Source: Bacillota bacterium
GTDB lineage: Bacteria; Bacillota; Clostridia; Christensenellales; CAG-138
DNA: 5,187 bases
Direction of reading: 5' to 3'
Assembly (NCBI GenBank): GCA_023393045.1
Contig: JAEWMV010000113.1
Span: forward strand, 1 to 5,187
This document shows, in pieces, positions 1-5,187 of the stretch. The position numbers and the translations under genes were made by a program. The notes below the pieces were generated by a model. The model was not told the origin of the DNA and did not search any database. It saw nothing but the letters and a program-made list of their open reading frames with translations. Position 1 is the stretch's first letter. Each line of letters starts with the position of its first letter.

Positions 1-1
1 C

Positions 2-880
2 CGCATGACAAGGCCCATCATCGAGATGAACAACGCCGTCAAGCGCTTTAGCAAGGGCGAGTTCGACGCGCGCGTGCGTGTCGCGGGCCATGACGAGGTG
101 GGGGAGTTGGGAGAAAGCTTCAACGAGATGGCGGATGAGATCAACGCCCTCGAGCAATCGCGAAGGAGCTTTGTCGCTAACGTGTCGCACGAGCTGCGCT
201 CGCCCTTAACCTCCATGCGGGGCTTCCTCGAGGCCATGCAGGACGGCACCATCCCCCAGGCCGAGCAGGGGAAGTATCTTGACATCGTCATCGGCGAGTG
301 CCGCCGCATGACGGGCATGGTGAACGACCTTCTCGACCTTGCCCGCATCGAGTCCGGAACGTACGAGCTGAAAATAGAACCCTTTGACATCAACGAGCTC
401 GTCATACGCACGCTTTTGACCTTCGAGGCGCGCGTGAACGCGAAGCGCATTGAAGTTGTGATGGATTTTGAAAATGAGCGTATCATAGTGGAAGGCGACG
501 CGGCGCAGATCGCACAAGTGGTACGAAACCTCGTGGACAACGCCATTAAATTTTCGCCCGAGGGTGGCAAGCTCACATTGGGCGTGAAAATGTCGAAAAA
601 CCTTGCTATAATAAGCGTGAAGGACGAGGGCGAGGGCATCAGGGAGGAAGACCTTCCCTATGTGTTCGACAGGTTCTTCAAGGGGGAAAAGGCGCACACG
701 CCATCCGGCTCCTCTTCGGGGCTCGGGCTTTCGATCGTCAAGCGCATCGTGGAGCAGCACGACCAGGAGATCACCGCGCTCTCGCCGCCGGGCGGCGGCG
801 CCTGCTTTACGTTCACGCTCAAGCTATATGAACAGCAAAACCGCGAAACACGCGTGCGCACGCATGCGCAACGGAGGTAA
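2..880 (+). CDS. Sensor histidine kinase, C-terminal part (HAMP-HisKA-HATPase_c), 5' end cut by the window
   Basis: Membrane sensor kinase of a two-component system. It autophosphorylates on a histidine and passes the phosphate to a response regulator that is not in the window. The reading frame is open to the left edge. The first Met (base 5) falls inside a HAMP domain, which must follow a membrane helix, so it is not the true start. Numbering from that Met: HAMP about 1-52 (RPI at 3-5, DEVGELGESFNEM at 30-42); HisKA H-box FVANVSHELRSPL with phospho-acceptor H62; N-box RNLVDNAIKF with N179; G1 box DEGEGI at 207-212; F-box FDRFF at 221-225; G2 box GSSSGLGL at 235-242. All catalytic boxes are present. 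The domain order resembles the VicK/PhoR/CssS type; the signal cannot be inferred because the sensor domain is missing. The basic C-terminal tail (about 277-291) is encoded by an alternating CG/CA/TG tract and also holds the ribosome binding site of the next gene. Confidence 0.95.
   Translation, partial: RMTRPIIEMNNAVKRFSKGEFDARVRVAGHDEVGELGESFNEMADEINALEQSRRSFVANVSHELRSPLTSMRGFLEAMQDGTIPQAEQGKYLDIVIGECRRMTGMVNDLLDLARIESGTYELKIEPFDINELVIRTLLTFEARVNAKRIEVVMDFENERIIVEGDAAQIAQVVRNLVDNAIKFSPEGGKLTLGVKMSKNLAIISVKDEGEGIREEDLPYVFDRFFKGEKAHTPSGSSSGLGLSIVKRIVEQHDQEITALSPPGGGACFTFTLKLYEQQNRETRVRTHAQRR
849..870 (+). other. 22-bp alternating purine-pyrimidine tract with a 12-bp palindrome
   Basis: Bases 849-870 alternate pyrimidine and purine without a break, using only CG, CA and TG steps. 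Inside is the perfect palindrome GCGTGCGCACGC (852-863), and TGCGCA occurs twice (855-860, 865-870). Such tracts can adopt left-handed Z-DNA under negative supercoiling. It lies at the 3' end of the kinase gene, two bases before the protease ribosome binding site. It could equally be a by-product of high G+C coding for a basic tail. Confidence 0.5.
873..877 (+). promoter_or_regulatory. Ribosome binding site of the HtrA-like gene, inside the kinase stop region
   Basis: GGAGG ends five bases before the ATG at 883. It lies in the last codons of the kinase, and the kinase stop (TAA, 878-880) falls between the site and the ATG. A ribosome ending on the kinase would therefore stop on top of this site, which suggests translational coupling. 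No terminator and no room for a promoter separate the two genes. Confidence 0.85.
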
Positions 881-882
881 AA

Positions 883-2211
883 ATGGAATACCCGAACTAT
901 TATTACGAGGATCAGGATCCGCAGGGGCGGCATGAGGGAAGGCGGCGCGGCATAGGCGGCTATATCATCACCGCGGTCGTGTTCACGCTCGTGGGGGCGC
1001 TGCTTGCCACCACCTTCGGACTCACCTCCGGAGGCGGCGGGGAGTATGTGCCGCAGCCCACCGCATCGCCCACGCAGGGCGGCTTCACGCTGCCCACGCC
1101 TGGGCAGTCCTTCTTCCCCGAAGAGACGCCGCGCTTCAACGACGGGCCTTCCATCACGGCGGAACCTCCAAGCGGCGTCATGCCCGCGCTGGACGGCGTC
1201 GCGCCGACGCTGGGCGACGCCATGAACCCCATACCGGATATCGTCGAGCAAGTGTCGGCGGGGGTCGTGGGCATACTCAACTACGCGTACAACGCGCAGT
1301 ACAACGACTATGGCGAGCAGGCTTCCGGCTCCGGCTTCGTCATTTCCACGCAGGGGTACATCCTCACCAACGCGCACGTCGTCGCGGGCGCTGCCAAGCT
1401 TGGCGTGGTGTTTACGGACGGCACGGAGCATGAGGCGAGCCTTGTCGGGTACGACAGCACCACGGACCTTGCGGTGCTGCGCGTGAATAAAGAAGGGCTC
1501 TACGCCCTCAAGCTCGGCGATTCGGAGACGATCCGCGTGGGCGAGTACATCATCACCATAGGCGACCCTACGGGGCGGGAGCTCGCGGGCACGACGACAT
1601 TCGGCATCGTCAGCGCGGCGGAGCGCACCATCACCATAGACGGACAAACCAACACCTACATCCAGGTGGACGCCGCCGTCAATCCCGGCAACTCCGGCGG
1701 GCCGCTCATCAACCTCAAGGGCGAGGTAATCGGCATCGTCAGCGCAAAAACCGTCACCGCCAGCTACGACGATTACGGCAACGCCATCTCCGCCGAGGGC
1801 CTCGGCTTCGCACTGCCCATCAACGACGTGATAAAAATCGCGCAGCAGCTCATCACCGAGGGCGGCATCAAGCGCCCCGGCATCGGCATCACCGTCGTGG
1901 ATTGGACGGAAGCATCCGCACGCGAGCACGGCACAGTGACGGGCGTGCTGGTCAACTCCGTCACCAAGGACGGCCCGGGCGACGCCGCCGGGCTTCTCCC
2001 CAACGACATCATCGTCGAGGCGGACGGCACGACCCCGCTGACGCAGGAGAGCTTCGTTGCGCTCGTCAAATCCAAAAAGGTGGGGGACGGCCTTGCGCTC
2101 AGGGTCTGGCGCGCGGGCGAGTATTATGAGACGACGCTCACGCTGGGCGACCTCAACGCCATGGGCAGCGAGACCGTGGGCGGGGAAGCGGATTTCAACT
2201 TCTTCGGTTAA
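883..2211 (+). CDS. Membrane-anchored HtrA/DegP-like serine protease (S1C) with one PDZ domain
   Basis: Envelope quality-control protease that degrades misfolded extracytoplasmic proteins. It has 442 residues. The N-terminus is short and cytoplasmic, with RRR at 20-22 before a single hydrophobic helix (about 27-47), predicting N-inside and the protease outside. A Gly/Pro/Thr-rich linker covers about 48-115. The trypsin-like domain follows (about 117-325) with a complete triad: H165 in TNAHVV, D195 in TTDLAVL and S271 in GNSGGPL. The 30- and 76-residue spacings nearly match E. coli DegP (H105, D135, S210). One PDZ domain spans about 333-425, starting at GIGITV; DegP has two, so this is closer to DegS or the Firmicute HtrA layout. 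The C-terminus is an acidic then aromatic tail ending FNFFG. The ATG start is supported by GGAGG at 873-877. It sits two bases after a sensor kinase, suggesting an envelope-stress operon. I assign no symbol because htrA, htrB, degP and degS cannot be told apart here. Confidence 0.96.
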   Translation: MEYPNYYYEDQDPQGRHEGRRRGIGGYIITAVVFTLVGALLATTFGLTSGGGGEYVPQPTASPTQGGFTLPTPGQSFFPEETPRFNDGPSITAEPPSGVMPALDGVAPTLGDAMNPIPDIVEQVSAGVVGILNYAYNAQYNDYGEQASGSGFVISTQGYILTNAHVVAGAAKLGVVFTDGTEHEASLVGYDSTTDLAVLRVNKEGLYALKLGDSETIRVGEYIITIGDPTGRELAGTTTFGIVSAAERTITIDGQTNTYIQVDAAVNPGNSGGPLINLKGEVIGIVSAKTVTASYDDYGNAISAEGLGFALPINDVIKIAQQLITEGGIKRPGIGITVVDWTEASAREHGTVTGVLVNSVTKDGPGDAAGLLPNDIIVEADGTTPLTQESFVALVKSKKVGDGLALRVWRAGEYYETTLTLGDLNAMGSETVGGEADFNFFG

Positions 2212-2236
2212 ACGCGCGGTATAAGCTTGTATGACG

Positions 2237-2283
2237 CCGCCTCCTTCGGGGAATGATAAACCCCAAAGGAGGCGGTTTTATTT
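2237..2283 (+). terminator. Intrinsic terminator after the HtrA-like gene, overlapping the next gene's ribosome binding site
   Basis: A perfect 10-bp stem (CCGCCTCCTT at 2237-2246 with AAGGAGGCGG at 2266-2275) continues, after one C/A mismatch, into a 4-bp GGGG/CCCC inner stem (2248-2251 with 2261-2264). The loop is 9 nt. TTTTATTT follows at 2276-2283. This is a textbook rho-independent terminator placed 25 bases after the protease stop. There is no matching A-run on the left side, so it should work only on the + strand. Its 3' arm holds AAAGGAGG, and its T tract runs into the probable TTG start at 2282. Confidence 0.8.
2265..2272 (+). promoter_or_regulatory. Shine-Dalgarno site inside the terminator 3' arm; decides a TTG start
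   Basis: AAAGGAGG is nearly a full complement of the 16S rRNA 3' end. It ends nine bases before an in-frame TTG at 2282. The alternative upstream ATG at 2231 has no purine-rich site before it, and its first 17 codons would be the terminator itself. This favours TTG as the start of the BofC-like gene. When the hairpin forms, this site is fully paired. Confidence 0.6.
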
Positions 2284-2893
2284 GCGTCCGCACAATGAAA
2301 ATAAAAGGTTCAGACGGAGGGTGGCCGCGGGCGGCATCGGCCTGTTCCTCATCGGCACGCTTTTTGGCGCCCTCGTCATGCTTGAAATCCCTGCCGAATT
2401 CGATTGGAATTTCGACCTCTTCGGGAAGAGCGCGCAGCAGCAGGAGGAAGTGCCGGAAGAAACGCCGGATACGCTTGGCGCCGACGCGCCGCGCGACGCC
2501 GTGGTGGCCGGGGATGCCGAGGTCGAGTGGCTCGTCCGTTTTACCAAATGCGGCCATGAAACCGCCATCGAGCCCGCGGGCGGTATCGCCGGCATGACGC
2601 GCAAGGAAATCGCCTCCGCGTATCCCGATTACGCCATTGAAATATTCGACACCGCCTATGTGCGCATCGTCAAGAGCGCGGAAAGCTACTGCCCCGCGCA
2701 TTACACATTGAGCATGGGCGAGGACGCGCTCGTGATCACCAAGACGGACGTCGACACGCTCGCGCCCAAGGAGGTCATGCGCATCATCGCGGACACGAGC
2801 CTGCTCGACGAAGAGGCGCTTGCGGCGCTTGCCGCCGGCGTGACCTTCGATTCGCTCGAGGACATCAACGCGTATCTTGAAGGGGCCGAATAA
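2282..2893 (+). CDS. Single-pass membrane protein with a BofC-C-terminal-like extracytoplasmic domain
   Basis: From TTG at 2282 the protein has 203 residues; from the in-frame ATG at 2231 it would have 220. TTG is chosen because of AAAGGAGG at 2265-2272. Numbering from TTG: a basic N-terminus (KRFRRR at 8-13), one hydrophobic helix (about 14-34), a Glu/Pro/Asp-rich linker (about 50-75), then a folded domain (about 80-203). The N-inside topology puts the domain outside the cytoplasm. The domain pattern FTKCGHE (C90, H92), then GMTRKEIASAYPDYAIEIF, then YCPAHY (C137, H140), then a C-terminal DSLEDINAYLEG, resembles what I recall of Clostridia proteins annotated as BofC C-terminal domain. In Bacillus, BofC acts on the SpoIVB checkpoint of sigma-K activation, but the clostridial proteins form a separate group of unknown role, and sporulation should not be inferred. 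The domain assignment is from memory of the pattern, not a search. No clear promoter of its own was found. Confidence 0.8.
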   Translation: MRPHNENKRFRRRVAAGGIGLFLIGTLFGALVMLEIPAEFDWNFDLFGKSAQQQEEVPEETPDTLGADAPRDAVVAGDAEVEWLVRFTKCGHETAIEPAGGIAGMTRKEIASAYPDYAIEIFDTAYVRIVKSAESYCPAHYTLSMGEDALVITKTDVDTLAPKEVMRIIADTSLLDEEALAALAAGVTFDSLEDINAYLEGAE

Positions 2894-2983
2894 GGCCGCC
2901 GCTTTTGCGTGCGCCCTTGACAGTCTCCGAGGTTAAGACCGCCGGAATACGCCCGAAAGCCGCCTTGCCAAATCGATAACAAG

Positions 2984-3012
2984 TTGCCTGAAAATCGCAT
3001 CCGTGTTACAAT
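2984..3012 (+). promoter_or_regulatory. Probable sigma-A promoter of the ruvCAB operon
   Basis: TTGCCT (2984-2989, four of six matches to TTGACA) and TACAAT (3007-3012, five of six matches to TATAAT) are separated by exactly 17 bases. A TG one base before the -10 box (3004-3005) gives an extended -10 element, TGTTACAAT. Transcription would start near 3019, leaving a leader of about 25 bases before the ruvC GTG. The surrounding 150-base gap (2894-3043) is locally more A+T-rich than the genes. I saw no terminator hairpin after the upstream gene and no LexA-type operator in it. Confidence 0.72.
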
Positions 3013-3043
3013 TAACCAATAAACGCGTGCGAGGAAAAGCAAG

Positions 3044-3541
3044 GTGACGGTTCTTGGCATCGACCCCGGTTATGCCATATTGGGCTATGGCGTCATAGAC
3101 GTGAAGGACAGGCAGGTGAGGCCCCTCGACTATGGCGTCATCGAAACGAGCCCGGAACTGACTTTTCCCCAAAGACTGGAAAAGCTGTATGTGGGTACAA
3201 AACAGCTCCTTTGCATGTACAAGCCCGATCATGTTGCCTTTGAGGAACTTTTCTTTTACCGCAACGCGAAAACGGCGCTGCAGGTGGCGGCGGGGCGCGG
3301 GGTGGCGCTGCTCGCGGCCGAGGAATCGGGCGCGCCGCTTTTCGAGTATACGCCCATGCAAATCAAGCTTTCGGTCACGGGGGACGGCCATGCGGACAAA
3401 AAGCAGGTGCAGAGGATGATCCGGCTTTTGCTCGCGCTTTCCGCCATCCCCAAGCCGGACGACGCGGCGGACGCGCTCGCGGCGGCGCTCTGCCACGCGA
3501 ACACCATCGGCCCCGCCGTGGAACAATTCAGGATAAAGTAA
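3044..3541 (+). CDS. ruvC: Holliday junction resolvase RuvC (crossover junction endodeoxyribonuclease)
   Basis: RuvC cuts Holliday junctions symmetrically as a dimer with the RuvAB complex, in recombination and replication-fork repair in the cytoplasm. It has 165 residues, close to the 173 of E. coli. The RNase H-like fold is recognisable from GIDPGYAILGYGVID with catalytic D7. The second acidic residue is E67 in VAFEELFF, and the last pair is D140 and D143 in PDDAADALAAAL, so all four metal ligands are present. The middle motif NAKTALQVAAGRGVAL (74-89) is also typical. The start is GTG at 3044, with GAGGA at 3031-3035 eight bases upstream. The family start pattern (a few residues, then GIDPG) supports it. 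It is the first gene of a ruvC-ruvA-ruvB operon behind an extended -10 promoter. Confidence 0.97.
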   Translation: MTVLGIDPGYAILGYGVIDVKDRQVRPLDYGVIETSPELTFPQRLEKLYVGTKQLLCMYKPDHVAFEELFFYRNAKTALQVAAGRGVALLAAEESGAPLFEYTPMQIKLSVTGDGHADKKQVQRMIRLLLALSAIPKPDDAADALAAALCHANTIGPAVEQFRIK

Positions 3542-3550
3542 GGGAACGCC

Positions 3551-4159
3551 ATGTATTCACATATAAGGGGCATCGTCGAGGAGACAGGCGCGGATCGCGC
3601 CGTGATTGAGGCGGGCGGCGTGGGCTATGAGCTGATGTGCTCGGCCGCGACGCTGCGCCATCTTCGCGCCGGGCAGGAGCACAGGCTTTACGTCCATTTC
3701 CACATTTCCCTCGCGCAGGACGTTATGGCGCTCTACGGGTTTGAAACCAAAGAGGAGCGCGCGATGTTCAGGCGGCTCATCGCCGTCACGCGCATCGGCC
3801 CCAAGCTCGCGCTCTCGGTGCTAAGCGTACTGAGCGTATCGGACATCGCCGCTGCCATCGTTACGGAAAATGCGGCCGCGTTCGACCGCGTGCCCGGCAT
3901 GGGGAGGAAAACCGCCGCGCGCGTGCTCCTGGAACTGAAGGAAAAGGTCACGCCCGAGGATATGGCGGGCTCCCCCATGGCGCAGGCCGCGGCGAGCGGC
4001 GCGTCGATGGACATGCGCGCGGAGGCCGTCGCGGCGCTCGTGTCTCTGGGTTACGACGGCGTCAGCGCCGGGCGCGCGGTTTCCGCCGTGCCGGAGTGCG
4101 CAAGAATTGAAGAGATGATTACGCAGGCGCTTCGCGAGCTTGCCGTGAAAGGGCGTTGA
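3551..4159 (+). CDS. ruvA: Holliday junction branch migration complex subunit RuvA
   Basis: RuvA binds the four-way junction as a tetramer and loads the RuvB motor. It has 202 residues, the normal length. Domain I is an OB-fold (about 1-64) starting MYSHIRGIVEE, with GGVGYEL at 22-28 and ending MALYGF. Domain II carries two helix-hairpin-helix motifs, TRIGPKLALSVL (80-91) and VPGMGRKTAARVL (114-126). A flexible Ala/Met-rich linker (about 135-154) leads to domain III (about 155-202), which contacts RuvB. Two departures stand out: the acidic-pin pair (E55-D56 in E. coli) aligns to Q56-D57, and the first Gly of the first hairpin is R81. The ATG lies nine bases after the ruvC stop, with a modest AAGGGA site overlapping that stop, so translational coupling is likely. 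Confidence 0.97.
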   Translation: MYSHIRGIVEETGADRAVIEAGGVGYELMCSAATLRHLRAGQEHRLYVHFHISLAQDVMALYGFETKEERAMFRRLIAVTRIGPKLALSVLSVLSVSDIAAAIVTENAAAFDRVPGMGRKTAARVLLELKEKVTPEDMAGSPMAQAAASGASMDMRAEAVAALVSLGYDGVSAGRAVSAVPECARIEEMITQALRELAVKGR

Positions 4160-4164
4160 GGGGG

Positions 4165-5187
4165 ATGGAGGAAAGGCTTGTCGTATCGAGCATGCTCGCG
4201 GAGGATGAGGCTGCGGATTACAGCCTGCGCCCGCGCTTCCTCAACGAATACATCGGGCAGGGCAACGTCAAGGAGCATGTAAAAATCTATATTGAGGCCG
4301 CAAAGCGCCGCAGCGAGCCGCTGGATCACGCGCTGCTCTACGGCCCGCCGGGCCTGGGCAAGACCACGCTTGCCGCCATCATCGCCAACGAGATGGGGGG
4401 CAACCTGCGCGTCACGAGCGGCCCCGCCATTTCCCACGCGGGCGACCTCGCCGCGCTTTTATCCAACCTGCAGGCGGGGGACGTGCTTTTTATCGACGAG
4501 ATACACCGCCTCAACGCCACCGTCGAGGAGGTATTGTATCCTGCGATGGAGGATTTTGCCTACGACATCATCATCGGCAAAGGCCCCAGCGCCCATTCCA
4601 TACGGCTTGACCTCCCGCATTTCACCTTGGTTGGCGCGACGACGCGCATGGGCCTTCTCACCTCGCCCCTTCGGGACAGATTCGGCATCAAGGAGCAATT
4701 GGAACTGTACAAACCGGAGGATTTGCTCGAAATAATAAAGAGGAGCGCGAGCATACTTAATATCGAAATCGACGAGCGCGGCGCGCTGGAGATCGCCTCC
4801 CGTTCGCGCGGCACGCCCAGGGTGGTCAACCGCCTCTTAAAGCGCGTGCGCGACTACGCGCAGGTGCGGGGCACGGGCGTCATCGACCTTGCCACGGCAA
4901 AGGCCGGGCTCGAGATGCTCGCCATAGACGGGCTTGGGCTCGACGCGGTGGACAGGCGCATGCTGCGCGTGATGATAGAAAAGTTCGGCGGCAGGGCTGT
5001 GGGGCTCGACACCATCGCCGCCGCCACGGGGGACGACGCCACCACCATCGAGGATGTGTACGAGCCGTATCTGCTCCAGCTCGGCCTCATCGCGCGCACG
5101 CCGCGGGGGAGAATCGTGCTCCCCGAAGGCTATTCCCATATGGGTTATGCCCCGCCCGCCGACGTGCGGCAGGAGCGGATGGATATA
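4165..5187 (+). CDS. ruvB: Holliday junction branch migration ATPase RuvB, 3' end cut by the window
   Basis: RuvB is the AAA+ hexameric motor that pulls DNA through the RuvA-bound junction. The frame is open from ATG at 4165 to the right edge, giving 341 codons with no stop. Family members are usually about 330-350 residues, so only a few are missing. Motifs: SLRPRFLNEYIGQ at 20-32; Walker A GPPGLGKTT at 60-68; Walker B LFIDEIHRL at 108-116; VEEVLYPAMEDF at 120-131; sensor 1 GATTR at 157-161; LRDRFGI at 169-175 carrying the arginine finger; sensor 2 GTPRVVNRLL at 216-225 with R219. The C-terminal winged helix has GLDTIAAATGDD and EPYLLQLGLIARTPRGR (300-316). The start is five bases after the ruvA stop. 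The G-rich run just before the ATG is too close for a normal ribosome binding site, and AAAGGG at 4148-4153 is rather far, so re-initiation from ruvA is likely. The N-terminus MEERLVVSS fits the Firmicute pattern. Confidence 0.97.
   Translation, partial: MEERLVVSSMLAEDEAADYSLRPRFLNEYIGQGNVKEHVKIYIEAAKRRSEPLDHALLYGPPGLGKTTLAAIIANEMGGNLRVTSGPAISHAGDLAALLSNLQAGDVLFIDEIHRLNATVEEVLYPAMEDFAYDIIIGKGPSAHSIRLDLPHFTLVGATTRMGLLTSPLRDRFGIKEQLELYKPEDLLEIIKRSASILNIEIDERGALEIASRSRGTPRVVNRLLKRVRDYAQVRGTGVIDLATAKAGLEMLAIDGLGLDAVDRRMLRVMIEKFGGRAVGLDTIAAATGDDATTIEDVYEPYLLQLGLIARTPRGRIVLPEGYSHMGYAPPADVRQERMDI

Noticed and set aside
658..1929. A 423-codon open frame on the minus strand across the kinase end and most of the protease
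   Set aside because: It is rich in Ala, Gly, Arg and Asp, has no recognisable motif, and lies opposite two well-supported genes. Long antisense frames are expected in G+C-rich genes with strong third-position bias.
2220..2225. TATAAG as a -10 box for the BofC-like gene
   Set aside because: No acceptable -35 box lies 16-18 bases upstream; the nearest, TTCAAC, is 20 bases away and a poor match.
2231..2281. ATG at 2231 as start of the BofC-like protein
   Set aside because: It has no ribosome binding site, and its extra 17 codons would consist of the terminator hairpin and T tract. TTG at 2282 with AAAGGAGG is better supported. It cannot be fully excluded.
2917..2922. Perfect TTGACA in the gap before ruvC
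   Set aside because: There is no -10-like sequence 16-18 bases downstream; the region there is CGCCGG. TTGCCT/TACAAT further on is a complete promoter.
2972..2990. CGATAACAAGTTGCC as a possible LexA operator
   Set aside because: AAC and GTT are two bases apart instead of the four in the Firmicute motif, and the flanks do not match.
3256..3573. Minus-strand open frames opposite ruvC and ruvA
   Set aside because: Low-complexity Ala/Ser-rich translations opposite well-conserved genes, with no ribosome binding site or motif.
4156..4158. TTG as an alternative ruvB start, in frame nine bases before the ATG
   Set aside because: It overlaps the ruvA stop and its purine-rich site AAAGGG is only two bases away. 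ATG at 4165 gives the usual family N-terminus.
4192..4194. ATG (Met10) as the ruvB start
   Set aside because: No ribosome binding site at a proper distance, and it would remove the MEERLVVSS segment that resembles Firmicute RuvB proteins.

Overview
This is a GC-rich bacterial window (roughly 60% G+C by eye) with all genes on the + strand. It looks like a member of the Clostridia or a related Firmicute lineage. The evidence is the gene set: a VicK/PhoR-style kinase, a membrane-anchored HtrA with a Pro/Thr-rich linker, a BofC-C-terminal-like membrane protein, then ruvC-ruvA-ruvB. Strong GGAGG ribosome binding sites point the same way. A finer placement, for example among higher-GC Christensenellales-like lineages, would be a guess.

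Left block (1-2283), envelope sensing and quality control. The window opens inside a sensor histidine kinase (HAMP, HisKA, HATPase_c); its sensor half lies off the left edge. Its stop is two bases before the start of an HtrA/DegP-type serine protease (one transmembrane anchor, trypsin-like domain, one PDZ domain), and the protease ribosome binding site lies in the last codons of the kinase. The two are almost certainly one operon, probably an envelope-stress module. A strong intrinsic terminator follows the protease.

Middle (2282-2893). A single-pass membrane protein with an extracytoplasmic domain resembling the clostridial BofC C-terminal domain. Its most likely start is a TTG whose Shine-Dalgarno sequence is the 3' arm of the preceding terminator hairpin. 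That overlap is the most unusual feature of the window.

Right block (2984-5187), recombination. A convincing extended -10 promoter drives ruvC (Holliday-junction resolvase), ruvA (junction-binding subunit) and ruvB (branch-migration motor). The genes are packed with gaps of 9 and 5 bases. ruvB runs off the right edge with 341 codons visible, so it is nearly complete.

I find no tRNA, rRNA, CRISPR array, insertion sequence or other sign of mobile DNA, and no credible new defence or metabolic system. Most of the window is conserved core gene content. The points worth a second look are local: the terminator/ribosome-binding-site overlap, paired Cys-His motifs in the BofC-like protein, substitutions at normally conserved RuvA positions, and an alternating purine-pyrimidine tract at the kinase/protease junction.
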